Shown here: piece after piece, positions 22,702-32,534 of the stretch
How the letters are laid out: every line of letters begins with the position of its first letter
How positions within the stretch are numbered: position 1 is the stretch's first letter
NCBI GenBank assembly: GCA_902517455.1
Contig: CABYCN010000002.1
Span: 1 to 64,000, forward strand
From: an uncultured Pelagibacteraceae bacterium
Lineage (GTDB): Bacteria > Pseudomonadota > Alphaproteobacteria > Pelagibacterales > Pelagibacteraceae
Reading direction: 5' to 3'
Length of the DNA: 64,000 nt
The notes under the pieces: model-generated
Databases searched by the model: none
Seen by the model: only the letters and a program-made list of their open reading frames with translations
Told to the model about the DNA's origin: nothing
Translations under genes and position numbers: made by a program

Positions 22702-25700
22702 CTTCTTTTATTTGAGGTTTCAAAGTAATTGGGTTTTTTAACTTGGTAATCATTTCTTTTGGACAAACTTGAACAAAATTTTTGATTTCCTCATCGAAAT
22801 TATCAACTATATACCTTGATAAATCTGAGTTAGTTTCCTCTTTGTGTTCTAAAATCATATTTTTTAAAAAATTTATCCAATACTCTGTTTCCACATTTTG
22901 CCAAATTACTGTTTCTGGATTTACTTTCTTTTCAAACTCTCGTGATTTATCGTAAATAAAAGCCATCCCACCTGTCATGCCAGCAGCAAAATTATCTCCA
23001 ACTTCTCCAAGAATAACAGCTGTACCACCAGTCATGTATTCACATCCATTTGAGTCACAGCCTTCAATTACTGTTGAAGCTCCAGAATTTCTTACGGCGA
23101 ACCTATCTCCAGCTTGACCTGCTGCAAAAAGCTTACCCGATGTAGCTCCGTATAAAACCGTATTTCCAATTATTGTATTTTCATTTGAAACTAAATTACT
23201 TTCGTCTGAAAGTTTAATGGATATTGTACCTCCTGATAGTCCTTTTCCGACATAATCATTTGCATCCCCTTTAAGTTTAAGCTTCAATCCCTTTGATAAA
23301 AAAGCTCCAAACGACTGACCTGCTGAACCTTTAAATTTTAGTGTAAGAAAGTTTTCATCTAATTTTTCATAACCATACTTTTTGTAAAGTTGGTGTGAAA
23401 TTCTTGTACCGACAGCCCTATTAGTGTTTTTAACGATAAATTCTTTTTCAATTTTAACTGAATCATTTAGAGATTTTTCAATCTCTGGCCATATTTCTTG
23501 ATCTAAAGTGTCAGGTACTTCATTAATTTCCTGAGTTTCACAATATCTCTTATTATTTCCTGGATCCGCTTGAACAAATAAAGGATTTAAATCTAAATCA
23601 TCTAAATTAGGTGAAGCTTTATTTACCTGCATTAATAAGTCTGTTCTTCCAATTATATCATTTAATGATTTAAAGCCTAATTCAGCTAAAATTTCTCTTA
23701 CTTCTGAAGCAATAAAAGTAAATAAGTTTACTATTTTATCCGGAGTACCTGTAAATTTTTCTCTCAATTTTTCATCTTGAGTGCAAACACCAACTGGACA
23801 AGTATTTGAATGACACTGTCTTACCATTATACATCCCATTGCTACTAAAGCAGTTGTAGCTACTCCGTACTCCTCAGCGCCCATCATCGCGGCCATAATA
23901 ACGTCCCTACCAGTCTTTATCCCTCCATCTGTTCTTAAAGTGACTTTGTGTCTTAAATTGTTCAGTGTAAGAACTTGATTAGCTTCAGTGAGACCCATTT
24001 CCCACGGTATCCCAACATATTTAACACTTGTTTGCGGAGTCGCTCCTGTTCCACCATTATGTCCGGAAATCAAAATAATGTCAGCTTTTGCTTTAGCTAC
24101 TCCTGCTGCAATTGTACCAACTCCAGATGAGGCAACTAACTTAACACCAACTCTTGCTTTTGGATTTATTTGTTTCAAATCATAAATTAGTTGTGCAAGG
24201 TCCTCTATTGAATAAATATCATGATGAGGTGGCGGAGAAATTAAGGTTACACCAGGTGTTGAATGTCTAAGTTTAGCAATTTCCTCTGTAACTTTAAAAC
24301 CAGGTAACTGACCACCTTCACCTGGTTTAGCACCTTGAGCTATTTTAATTTCTATTTCATTACAATTATTTAAATAATTTATTGTTACTCCAAATCTTGC
24401 AGATGCAATTTGTTTAACTCTTGAGTTAGCACTATCACCACTCTTCATCACACTAAATCTATTTGCATCTTCTCCACCTTCTCCACTACATGAAGCACCT
24501 TTAATTCTGTTCATTCCTATTGCTAAAGTTTCATGGGCTTCTTTAGACAAAGCACCATGAGACATACTTCCACTTCCAAATCTTTTTAAAATTTGCTCTA
24601 TTGGTTCAACTTCAGAAATCTCTATTGATGGACCTATCTTTTTTTTTCTAAAATTAATTAAATCTCTCAAATTAATTGGAGGTAAACTATAAATACCCTC
24701 GACATACTTTTTATAAACTGAATAAGAGTTTGTTCCTACTGCACTTTGTAATAAATGTATTAATCTTCCTTGATACTGGTGAGTTTCACCATTTTTTCTG
24801 TATCTATAAATTCCACCTATCGGTAAAACATTATCGGTGCTTTCAAATGCTTCTTTATGAATCTGCCGTATTTTTTTTTCAATTCCAGTCAATCCAATCC
24901 CTGAAATTTTAGAGGTCACCCCTGGAAAGTATTCATTTACAATTGTTCTGCTAAGCCCAACTGTTTCAAAATTACATCCACCTCTATAAGAACTTAAAAC
25001 AGATATACCCATCTTAGACATTATCTTTAATAAGCCAGCATTAACTGATTTTATATATCTCTGAATACAATCATCAAAACTGTATTGACCAAATAACTTT
25101 TTTTCATGTCTTTGATATAAACTGTCAAAGGCTAGATATGGATTTATGGTAGTTGCACCTACTCCGATTAATGTCGCAAATGAATGTGTATCTAGAGCTT
25201 CACCAGACTGAACATTTATAGAAACATAACCTCTTAATTTTTTTTCAATCAAAAAAGTATTGATAGCTCCAACACACAACAACATTGGCATAGGTAGCTT
25301 TTGAGATGAAAATTCCTTATCAGTTAGAATTAATTGTGTTACGCCTTGTCTTACAGCTATTTCTGCCTCTTTTTGAATCCTCTTAATTGCACTTAACAAT
25401 TCTTCTTCAAAAGTGAATGTGCAGTCTATTTTAAGAGTATTTGTGCCAAAAAAGTTCACAAATTTATTAAATTGTGAGTTTGATAAAACTGGACTATTAA
25501 GAACATAAATATTTTCTTTAGTTAAAGTAGAGAAATTTAAAATATTACCCAAATTACCAAACCTTGTTTTTAAACTCATAACTTTATTTTCTCTTAATGA
25601 GTCTATGGGAGGATTAGTTACTTGACTGAAATTTTGTCTGAAAAAATGATAAAGTGGTCTGTATTTATCTGACAATACAGCTAAAGGTGTATCATCCCCC

Positions 25701-27199
25701 ATCGAGCCTGTTGCCTCTTTTCCTTCTTCAGCCATAGGATGAAGAATTAACTCTAAATCCTCCAAACTTATCCCAAAGGTATGTTGTTTTCTTCTTAAGT
25801 CTTCCCCTTCAAAATTAGGTTTCTCATTATTGATTGTCAATTTTTCATCTAAATCAATTATTTGCGAGTTAAAATGTTTAAATTCCTTAGCCAAATAGTC
25901 TTTAATTTTAGTATTTGTGAAAACTTTTCCCTTCTCAATTCTTACTCCTATAATCTCACCTGGGCCTAATCTTCCCTTAGATAAAATTTTTTTTTCATTA
26001 AGTTTTATCATTCCAGTCTCTGAACCAGCAAAAAGAAATTTGTCTTTAGTTATTGTATATCTTAGTGGTCTCAAACCATTTCTGTCATTTGCTGCAATCA
26101 CCCACTCATTATCTGTTGCAGCTATAGCGGCAGGACCATCCCAAGGTTCCATTGTGCTATTTAAAAAATTAAATAACTGTTGATGACTTTTTGGAAGTGT
26201 TTTGTTTTTTTTTGACCATGCATCAGGAACTAACATTAATTTAGCTAATGGTGCAGGGTGACCAGATTTATTCAATAATTCAAACACATTATCTAATGCT
26301 GCAGAGTCAGATACACCTGTTCGAATTACAGGTTTTAAATTATTCACATCTTCAAAAAGCGAGCTACTCATTTCCTGCTCGTGAACTTTCATCCAATTTT
26401 TATTTCCTTTGTATGTATTAATCTCTCCATTATGCGCAACAGCTCTAAAAGGTTGAGCTAAACTCCAACTTGGAGCTGTATTAGTTGAAAACCTTTGATG
26501 AAAAATAGCATATCTAGATATAAATCTACCATCTAGCAGATCTAGAAAAAAATCAGAAATTGCTTCAGCTAAAAACATCCCTTTATAGATAATTGATTTT
26601 GAACTCATAGAACAAATATAAAAGTTTGATAAAGATAGGCTAAAAGCTTTGTTCTCTATTTTTTTTCTAGTTTCAAAAATTTTTCTTTCGAGATTTTTAT
26701 CCAATAAATTTGGATCATTTGATTTAAATAATACCTGAATGATTTCAGGCATTGTTTGTATGGCTTTTTCACCTAAAACTTTTGGATTAACTGGAACTTG
26801 TCTCCAACCATAGATACTAAAGTTATTTTTAGTTAGTTCACTTTCAACAATTGTTTTACATCTTTCTTGCGAAACATAATCATTTCTAGGTAAAAAGATC
26901 ATACCTACACAAATCTCTGAGTTGTCATAATCATGACCAGTAACTTCTATTTTTTCTATAAAGAAATCTTTAGGAATTTCTAAATGTATTCCCGCGCCAT
27001 CTCCTGTTTTGCCATCTGCATCTACAGCGCCCCTATGCCAAACAGCTTTCAAAGCCTCAATTCCATATTCAACAATAGCCCTTGATTTTTTTCCTTCGGT
27101 AGATGCAATTAAACCAACACCGCAAGCGTCGTGTTCCATTTCGCCTGAGTAAACGTGATTTTTATGTAATAATTTTAAATTTTTTTTATAATTTTCCAT
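22694..27199 (-). CDS. gltB: Glutamate synthase (GOGAT) large subunit
   Basis: A 1501-residue protein with the N-terminal class II glutamine amidotransferase domain; the nucleophile Cys is residue 26 ('HDACGVGL'), implying a short cleaved propeptide. The central domain, FMN-binding synthase barrel ('PGEGGQLPG', 'ISGHNGGTGA'), the 3Fe-4S cysteines in 'CHSNTCPVGVC', and the C-terminal GXGXG beta-helix follow. It transfers the Gln amide to 2-oxoglutarate, making two glutamates with electrons passed by GltD. Full length, and co-directional with gltD, whose stop shares a base with the gltB start. Confidence 0.98.
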   Translation of the reverse strand: MENYKKNLKLLHKNHVYSGEMEHDACGVGLIASTEGKKSRAIVEYGIEALKAVWHRGAVDADGKTGDGAGIHLEIPKDFFIEKIEVTGHDYDNSEICVGMIFLPRNDYVSQERCKTIVESELTKNNFSIYGWRQVPVNPKVLGEKAIQTMPEIIQVLFKSNDPNLLDKNLERKIFETRKKIENKAFSLSLSNFYICSMSSKSIIYKGMFLAEAISDFFLDLLDGRFISRYAIFHQRFSTNTAPSWSLAQPFRAVAHNGEINTYKGNKNWMKVHEQEMSSSLFEDVNNLKPVIRTGVSDSAALDNVFELLNKSGHPAPLAKLMLVPDAWSKKNKTLPKSHQQLFNFLNSTMEPWDGPAAIAATDNEWVIAANDRNGLRPLRYTITKDKFLFAGSETGMIKLNEKKILSKGRLGPGEIIGVRIEKGKVFTNTKIKDYLAKEFKHFNSQIIDLDEKLTINNEKPNFEGEDLRRKQHTFGISLEDLELILHPMAEEGKEATGSMGDDTPLAVLSDKYRPLYHFFRQNFSQVTNPPIDSLRENKVMSLKTRFGNLGNILNFSTLTKENIYVLNSPVLSNSQFNKFVNFFGTNTLKIDCTFTFEEELLSAIKRIQKEAEIAVRQGVTQLILTDKEFSSQKLPMPMLLCVGAINTFLIEKKLRGYVSINVQSGEALDTHSFATLIGVGATTINPYLAFDSLYQRHEKKLFGQYSFDDCIQRYIKSVNAGLLKIMSKMGISVLSSYRGGCNFETVGLSRTIVNEYFPGVTSKISGIGLTGIEKKIRQIHKEAFESTDNVLPIGGIYRYRKNGETHQYQGRLIHLLQSAVGTNSYSVYKKYVEGIYSLPPINLRDLINFRKKKIGPSIEISEVEPIEQILKRFGSGSMSHGALSKEAHETLAIGMNRIKGASCSGEGGEDANRFSVMKSGDSANSRVKQIASARFGVTINYLNNCNEIEIKIAQGAKPGEGGQLPGFKVTEEIAKLRHSTPGVTLISPPPHHDIYSIEDLAQLIYDLKQINPKARVGVKLVASSGVGTIAAGVAKAKADIILISGHNGGTGATPQTSVKYVGIPWEMGLTEANQVLTLNNLRHKVTLRTDGGIKTGRDVIMAAMMGAEEYGVATTALVAMGCIMVRQCHSNTCPVGVCTQDEKLREKFTGTPDKIVNLFTFIASEVREILAELGFKSLNDIIGRTDLLMQVNKASPNLDDLDLNPLFVQADPGNNKRYCETQEINEVPDTLDQEIWPEIEKSLNDSVKIEKEFIVKNTNRAVGTRISHQLYKKYGYEKLDENFLTLKFKGSAGQSFGAFLSKGLKLKLKGDANDYVGKGLSGGTISIKLSDESNLVSNENTIIGNTVLYGATSGKLFAAGQAGDRFAVRNSGASTVIEGCDSNGCEYMTGGTAVILGEVGDNFAAGMTGGMAFIYDKSREFEKKVNPETVIWQNVETEYWINFLKNMILEHKEETNSDLSRYIVDNFDEEIKNFVQVCPKEMITKLKNPITLKPQIKEVS

Positions 27200-28638
27200 T
27201 AGGCAACTTCTGATGTTTTTAATTCAATACTTTTAAGATAATTTTTTATTGAAGAAGCCGCATCCCTTCCATCTTTAATAGCCCACACAACTAACGATGC
27301 ACCCCTCACAATGTCTCCTGCAGCAAAAACACCCTCTAGATTAGTCTCCATCGTATCAAAGTCTGTTTTTATAGTTCCCCATTTAGTTACTTTGAGCGCT
27401 TGAGCATCAAATAGTAGTGGTAAATTTTCTGGATCAAAACCAAGAGCTTTGATTACCATATCTGCTTTTATTTCAAATTCTGATCCATTTTTAATCTCAG
27501 GCTTTCTTCTCCCTGATTCATCAGCTTCACCCAGTTTGATTTGATCGACTACTAAATGTTCAATTTTATTTCTACCTTTAAATTCTTTTGGACTTGAGAG
27601 CCAAACAAATTCTACACCTTCTTCCTCCGCATTATTAACCTCTCTTGCAGATCCTGGCATATTTTCTTTATCTCTTCTATAAAGACATTTAACTGATTTT
27701 GCTTTTTGCCTAATTGATGTTCTAACACAGTCCATAGCAGTATCACCACCACCAATAACTACAACATCTTTTCCCTCTGCACTTAGTATACCTTTATCAA
27801 ATAGCTCAACCTTATCTCCTAATCCTTTTTTATTTGATGCTGTCAAAAATTCCATTGCAGGAAAAATATTTTGTAAATCGTTTCCAGGCAATTCTATTTC
27901 CCTTGGTTTATAAACTCCTGTCGCAATCAGTATTGCGTCATGTTTCTTTCTTAATTGTTCTAAGGTTGCATCTTTACCTACTTCAAAATTCTGAACAAAT
28001 TCTATACCTCCATCTTTTAAAAGTTTTGTTCTTCTTTCAACTACATATTTTTCTAATTTAAAATTAGGAATTCCGTAAATTAATAATCCACCAGCTCTGT
28101 CATACCGATCATAAACAGTTATTTTATATCCATTTTTTCTTAATTGTTCTGCTGCTGCTAACCCCGCTGGTCCTGCTCCAATTATACCTACGCTTTGGTT
28201 TTTTTCCTCTTTAAGTTCAATTGGTTTAATCCAGCCTTTTTCCCAAGCGTTATCAGTAATATATTTCTCCATTGAACCAATTGTCACTGTCCCATGACCT
28301 GATTGCTCTATCACACAATTGCCTTCGCATAGACGGTCTTGAGGACATATTCTTCCACATACTTCAGGCATATTGTTAGTGCTTTGAGATAATTCATATG
28401 CTTCTTGAAGTCTTCCCTCAGCGGTTAGTTTGAGCCAATCTGGGATGTTATTACTTAATGGACAATGTACTTGACAAAAAGGAACTCCACATTGAGAGCA
28501 CCTACTTGATTGTTCTTTTGCTTTTTGATTAATGAATTCGTCATATATCTCTTTAAAATCAACTTTTCTAGACGCAACATCTCTTTTAGGTGGGGTTTGT
28601 TGACCTATCTTGACAAATTTAAGCATTTTATCATTCAT
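27199..28638 (-). CDS. gltD: Glutamate synthase small subunit
   Basis: A 479-residue NADPH-oxidising flavoprotein. The N-terminal Fe-S domain has 'CSQCGVPFCQVHCPL' and 'CGRICPQDRLCEGNC'. Two nucleotide-binding motifs follow: FAD 'GAGPAGLAAAEQL' and NADPH 'VIGGGDTAMDC'. It delivers electrons to GltB for ammonium assimilation with glutamine synthetase. It is first in the gltD-gltB pair; the 183-bp gap to uppP must hold the promoter, though no element stands out. Confidence 0.98.
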   Translation of the reverse strand: MNDKMLKFVKIGQQTPPKRDVASRKVDFKEIYDEFINQKAKEQSSRCSQCGVPFCQVHCPLSNNIPDWLKLTAEGRLQEAYELSQSTNNMPEVCGRICPQDRLCEGNCVIEQSGHGTVTIGSMEKYITDNAWEKGWIKPIELKEEKNQSVGIIGAGPAGLAAAEQLRKNGYKITVYDRYDRAGGLLIYGIPNFKLEKYVVERRTKLLKDGGIEFVQNFEVGKDATLEQLRKKHDAILIATGVYKPREIELPGNDLQNIFPAMEFLTASNKKGLGDKVELFDKGILSAEGKDVVVIGGGDTAMDCVRTSIRQKAKSVKCLYRRDKENMPGSAREVNNAEEEGVEFVWLSSPKEFKGRNKIEHLVVDQIKLGEADESGRRKPEIKNGSEFEIKADMVIKALGFDPENLPLLFDAQALKVTKWGTIKTDFDTMETNLEGVFAAGDIVRGASLVVWAIKDGRDAASSIKNYLKSIELKTSEVA

Positions 28639-28821
28639 TTTTTTTAAAATTTTATATCAAATTATACGTTGTTATTGTTAGTAAAAGAATTATTTAAGTC
28701 AGTATTTATGACCTAATTTTGTCAATAATTGCTGTTAAACCTAAAGATTTTAATAATTGCATAGCTATTATGAATAAATCGAATTGTTTAAAATCAATAT
28801 TTTTTAAGTTACGACACTAGT
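28639..28821. other. Divergent spacer gltD / uppP
   Basis: A 183-bp AT-rich spacer between the divergent gltD and uppP genes. It must contain both promoters. I could not pick out a palindrome, riboswitch-like fold or other regulatory motif with confidence. Confidence 0.4.
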
Positions 28822-29589
28822 ATGCTTCAAGAATTTATAGAAATCTTAATTCTATCTGCTATTCAAGGAATTTCGGAATTTTTACCAGTCAGTTCATCAG
28901 CTCATTTAATTTTAGTTTCAAGTTTTTATAACTTAAAAACAGGATCATTATTAATCGATATAAGTCTACACTTGGGATCTTTATTAGCAATTGTATTTTA
29001 TTTTAGAAAAGATTTATTTGATTTAAAAAATAACAAGAAATTTTTACAATTAATAATAATAGGGTCAATACCATTAATTATTTTTGGATATATTCTTCAT
29101 TCAACAGAAATTATTTATCTTCTTAGAAATATAAAGCTTATTGCATGGACCACATTATTTTTTGGAGTTATTTTATTTTTTTCTGATCAAAGAAAAATTG
29201 AAAAAAACATATCGACAAACCTGAATATTAAATCAATAATATTTATTGGTTTATTTCAAGTTCTTGCGTTAATACCTGGTGTAAGTAGAGCAGGAATTAC
29301 CTTAACAGCTGCAAGATTTCTTAAATTTAATAGAGTCGATGCAAGTAAAATTTCATTTTTATTATCTATTCCTGCTTTATCCGGGGCAAGTTTTCTTGGA
29401 TTAAAAGATTTATTTAATCAGACTATAGAGATCAATTATTTAATTTTATTTGCAATATTTTTATCTTTTTTATTCTCATATATTACGGTAAAATTTTTTT
29501 TAATTTACATTAACAGATTTTCTTTGAATATATTTGTAATTTATAGAGTGTTAATAGCTGTTGCATTATTTATTGTTATATACTACTAA
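28822..29589 (+). CDS. uppP: Undecaprenyl-diphosphatase (UppP/BacA)
   Basis: A 255-residue polytopic inner-membrane protein with the two family motifs 'QGISEFLPVSSSAHL' (15-29) and 'PGVSRAGITLTAARF', which form the active site facing the periplasm. It recycles undecaprenyl pyrophosphate to the carrier lipid used for peptidoglycan and surface polysaccharides. It is single-gene and converges with the EamA gene 4 bp away. Confidence 0.95.
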   Translation: MLQEFIEILILSAIQGISEFLPVSSSAHLILVSSFYNLKTGSLLIDISLHLGSLLAIVFYFRKDLFDLKNNKKFLQLIIIGSIPLIIFGYILHSTEIIYLLRNIKLIAWTTLFFGVILFFSDQRKIEKNISTNLNIKSIIFIGLFQVLALIPGVSRAGITLTAARFLKFNRVDASKISFLLSIPALSGASFLGLKDLFNQTIEINYLILFAIFLSFLFSYITVKFFLIYINRFSLNIFVIYRVLIAVALFIVIYY

Positions 29590-29593
29590 AATT

Positions 29594-30484
29594 TTAGTTA
29601 ATTTTTTTTGAACCTGGAGATATCTGAGAAGAAATCACAGCAATTAAAATTAAAAAACATCCTATTATATTATTGATATTTAAAAATTGATTTAAGATTA
29701 TCCATCCAGCGATTGCTGCAAATACTCCTTCAAGTGAATAAATGATGGCAGCTGGTGCTTCCTCTATATTTTTTTGCGCAAACATTTGTAATGTAAAAGC
29801 TATACCGCCTGAAAAAACACCTGCATAAATAATTGAAGCACTTTCTAAAATAATTTTTGAAAAAATTATTTCCTCAAATAGTAAAGAAAAAATTATTGAC
29901 AAAGTTGCAACAAATAATGCTTGTAATGCTGCATAAAAAATTGGAATATCGAATTTTTCCATAAATTTACCAGCGAAAATAATATGTAAAGCCCAAAATA
30001 TAGAACAAATTATCACTAAAGAATCTCCTAACATAATTTCAGAATTTGAAAAATCGCTCAACAGATACACGCCCACAATACATAAACCTATAGCAGGCCA
30101 AATGCTCCAATGAATTTTTTGTGAATAAATTAAAAATAACAAAATAGGGACTAAAGGAACGTAAAAAACTGTAAAAAAAGCAGCATTTGCTATATTTGTA
30201 TACTGTAATGCTGCTTGCTGCAAAAAGGTTCCAAGAAAAAGAGAAATACCCATTAAAATTAAATATTTAATAAATAAGTTTTTCTTACTATTGATTTCAT
30301 ACTTTATTTTTTTTCTCTCAAAAAATAATGCAATAGGTAATATTGTAAAAAAACCAACAATAAATCTCGCTGAATTAAATGTTAGTGGCCCTATATTATC
30401 CATGCCAGTGTCCTGTGCAATAAATGCAGTACCCCAAATAAAAGTAGTTATAATTGCGCATAACATTGAAATTGATTTAGTCAT
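29594..30484 (-). CDS. EamA/DMT-superfamily transporter
   Basis: A 296-residue protein with about ten hydrophobic helices in two EamA repeats ('IWGTAFIAQDTG' and 'SGGIAFTLQMFAQKNIEEAPAAI', quoted in part). Members export or import metabolites such as amino acids, purines or compatible solutes; the substrate cannot be read here. It is the last gene on the minus strand downstream of the pyruvate dehydrogenase cluster, 26 bp from the oxygenase gene, so may be part of that transcript. Confidence 0.85.
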   Translation of the reverse strand: MTKSISMLCAIITTFIWGTAFIAQDTGMDNIGPLTFNSARFIVGFFTILPIALFFERKKIKYEINSKKNLFIKYLILMGISLFLGTFLQQAALQYTNIANAAFFTVFYVPLVPILLFLIYSQKIHWSIWPAIGLCIVGVYLLSDFSNSEIMLGDSLVIICSIFWALHIIFAGKFMEKFDIPIFYAALQALFVATLSIIFSLLFEEIIFSKIILESASIIYAGVFSGGIAFTLQMFAQKNIEEAPAAIIYSLEGVFAAIAGWIILNQFLNINNIIGCFLILIAVISSQISPGSKKIN

Positions 30485-30510
30485 ATTTTAAAATTAACAA
30501 GATTTAATGG

Positions 30511-31608
30511 TTAAATTATTCCATTAATTATACAAGAGCTATCAAAATCTTCTTTGTTTATATAACATCCAGACATCTTCCTAACACCTTCAAATGATCC
30601 TCTACCATGAAGAATACGCCAATTATTAAATATAAGTAAATCACCTGGTTTTAAAATATATCTCCATTGAAATTCTTTTTTATTAGCAATTAAATCAAAT
30701 TTTTTTATACCCTCATAAAATCTTTTTGTAAGATCATGTCCAAGTCTGAAAGGAGCTCTATCATAATTATTAAAGCTAACTTGTAGTAATTCATTTTTTT
30801 TATTTAACTTAAAAATTGGTCTCTCAGCCTTCAAGAAAACTCCATCGCCTATATAATTACCTGTTACATTAATCGTTGATAAAAGATTAAACATTTGATT
30901 ATTTTCATTTTTAATTTTTTCAGCAATCTTAAAACCGTCAACTAAAATTGACTCCCCTCCCTCAGCTGAATATTCGGTGCAAAGCAAAAGCTGTAATCCA
31001 GGCGCATCATTACTGTAAGTACCATCTGTATGTGGTCGTAATTCATCTTGAGTATATGAGCTATCTGCTTTATTTTGATTAGATTCAAAACTCCACAAAC
31101 CTCCAAAAATTGAATTTCTTACATATCCTATTTTATTTGCGACCTCTTTTACTGAAGTAAAATCTCTATCACAATTTTTTAAAACTATAAAACCGTATTC
31201 ATACAAAATTCTTAAAAAATTTTTAAATCCTTCTTTGCTTTTTGTTTTATCATAATCAAAAAATAAATTTGTGCTTAAATCTTGATTTTTCCAAGTTTTA
31301 ATACTCAAGTTTTTTTTACTGGTTTTAATTTTATTTCTGTATAAAAACTCAAAAGAATAATTTACAGGGCTATCTAAATCAGGCCATAAAACACTTAAAA
31401 ATTTACCATTTTCTATAATCCTAGCATTTTTAATTTTTAAATTTAAATCTAATCCAGCAGTGTAAGTTTTTCTTTGATTAGTCCTTTTGTCCCAATTTTT
31501 TTCATCTTTTGCATGATCTCTTAGCCAAATATTTGGAAATATTTCTGGATTATCATCTTTAAAATGTACTATTAAATTATCTGAGGATATTTCAAATTTT
31601 CTAATCAT
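30511..31608 (-). CDS. Gamma-butyrobetaine/trimethyllysine dioxygenase-like 2-oxoglutarate oxygenase
   Basis: A 365-residue Fe(II)/2-oxoglutarate oxygenase of the BBOX/TMLH group: an N-terminal DUF971-like domain ('NIWLRDHA') and a TauD-type catalytic domain. The catalytic domain has 'RPHTDGTYS' (His-x-Asp) and the distal 'NWRILHGRGSF' His with a following Arg. The canonical N-terminal zinc cysteines ('WLRDNC..C.C') are absent. Family members hydroxylate quaternary-amine metabolites in carnitine synthesis. It overlaps the aceF end by 4 bp, so it is co-translated with pyruvate dehydrogenase. The substrate is unproven. Confidence 0.8.
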   Translation of the reverse strand: MIRKFEISSDNLIVHFKDDNPEIFPNIWLRDHAKDEKNWDKRTNQRKTYTAGLDLNLKIKNARIIENGKFLSVLWPDLDSPVNYSFEFLYRNKIKTSKKNLSIKTWKNQDLSTNLFFDYDKTKSKEGFKNFLRILYEYGFIVLKNCDRDFTSVKEVANKIGYVRNSIFGGLWSFESNQNKADSSYTQDELRPHTDGTYSNDAPGLQLLLCTEYSAEGGESILVDGFKIAEKIKNENNQMFNLLSTINVTGNYIGDGVFLKAERPIFKLNKKNELLQVSFNNYDRAPFRLGHDLTKRFYEGIKKFDLIANKKEFQWRYILKPGDLLIFNNWRILHGRGSFEGVRKMSGCYINKEDFDSSCIINGII

Positions 31609-32534
31609 AAACTTAAATTATAAGCAAAATTTGGACCGAGATTTTTTTTTAAATCATTGTTAAATCTAGCTGCTTCAGCTCCATCTATTATTCTATGATC
31701 ATAAGATAATGATAAAGGAAGCATAGTTCGAATAACAAATTTACCATTTATATAAATTTGTTTTTTTTCTGATTTACCTATTCCTAGAATAGCAACCTCT
31801 GGATAATTTATTATTGGAGTAAAAAATGAACCACCAATTCCACCAAGACTTGTTATGGTCATAGAACCACCAAAAAGTTCTTTTTTTTCGATTTTTAAGT
31901 TTCTACAATCTTCACTTACTTTTTTTAATTCTTTTGCAATTTTTGAAATTTTTTTGTTATCGACATTTCTTAATTTTGGAACCATAAGCCCATGAGGAGT
32001 ATCTACCGCTATACCTATGTGACAATATCTTTTAAATGTCATTTTTCCTTTTTCAATCTCATCTATAGAAGAATTGAAATTAGGATATTTTTTTAATGAA
32101 ATTGATAATGCTTTAATTATAAATGCTAATGGAGTTATTTTTTTTATTTCTTTAGTATATACATCTTTTAAAGAATTTCTGAATTCTTCTATCTCAGTTA
32201 TATCAGCCTCATCATGATTAGTAACGTGTGGTATTTTTGTCCATGAATTAAGCAAATATTTTGATGCTAATTTTTTAACCCTTGGAATATCTTTGATTTC
32301 AACTTCACCAAATTCCGAATGAGCATAATCTATTTTTATTTTTTGATACTCTTGAGAATTAATCTTATCGCTTTGATTTGATTGCTTAGAGACAAATAAT
32401 TTGATGTCATCCTCTATAACTCTGCCGTTTTTTTTACTTCCTTTTACTTTGTTAATATCTACTCCAAGTTCTCTGGCAAATTTTCTTGCTTTCGGTGATG
32501 CTGATACCATATTCGTAAAATTTTTTTTTAACAT
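31605..32534 (-). CDS. aceF: Dihydrolipoamide acetyltransferase (E2) without a lipoyl domain
   Basis: A 309-residue E2 acyltransferase. It begins at once with the peripheral-subunit-binding domain ('SASPKARKFARELGVD', about 11-45) and continues into the catalytic core with 'HIGIAVDTPHGLMVP' and the active-site 'DHRIIDGAEA' (His-x3-Asp-Gly). Usual E2 proteins carry one to three lipoyl domains before this; here none is present and the ATG immediately follows the aceE stop. The missing lipoyl domain is found at the N-terminus of AceE, so the swinging arm has moved to E1. Confidence 0.92.
   Translation of the reverse strand: MLKKNFTNMVSASPKARKFARELGVDINKVKGSKKNGRVIEDDIKLFVSKQSNQSDKINSQEYQKIKIDYAHSEFGEVEIKDIPRVKKLASKYLLNSWTKIPHVTNHDEADITEIEEFRNSLKDVYTKEIKKITPLAFIIKALSISLKKYPNFNSSIDEIEKGKMTFKRYCHIGIAVDTPHGLMVPKLRNVDNKKISKIAKELKKVSEDCRNLKIEKKELFGGSMTITSLGGIGGSFFTPIINYPEVAILGIGKSEKKQIYINGKFVIRTMLPLSLSYDHRIIDGAEAARFNNDLKKNLGPNFAYNLSL

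Noticed and set aside
29585-29598. ACTAAAATTTTAGT palindrome between uppP and the EamA gene as a terminator
   Set aside because: It has no loop, an all-A/T core and overlaps the uppP stop; a chance palindrome is likely in this base composition.
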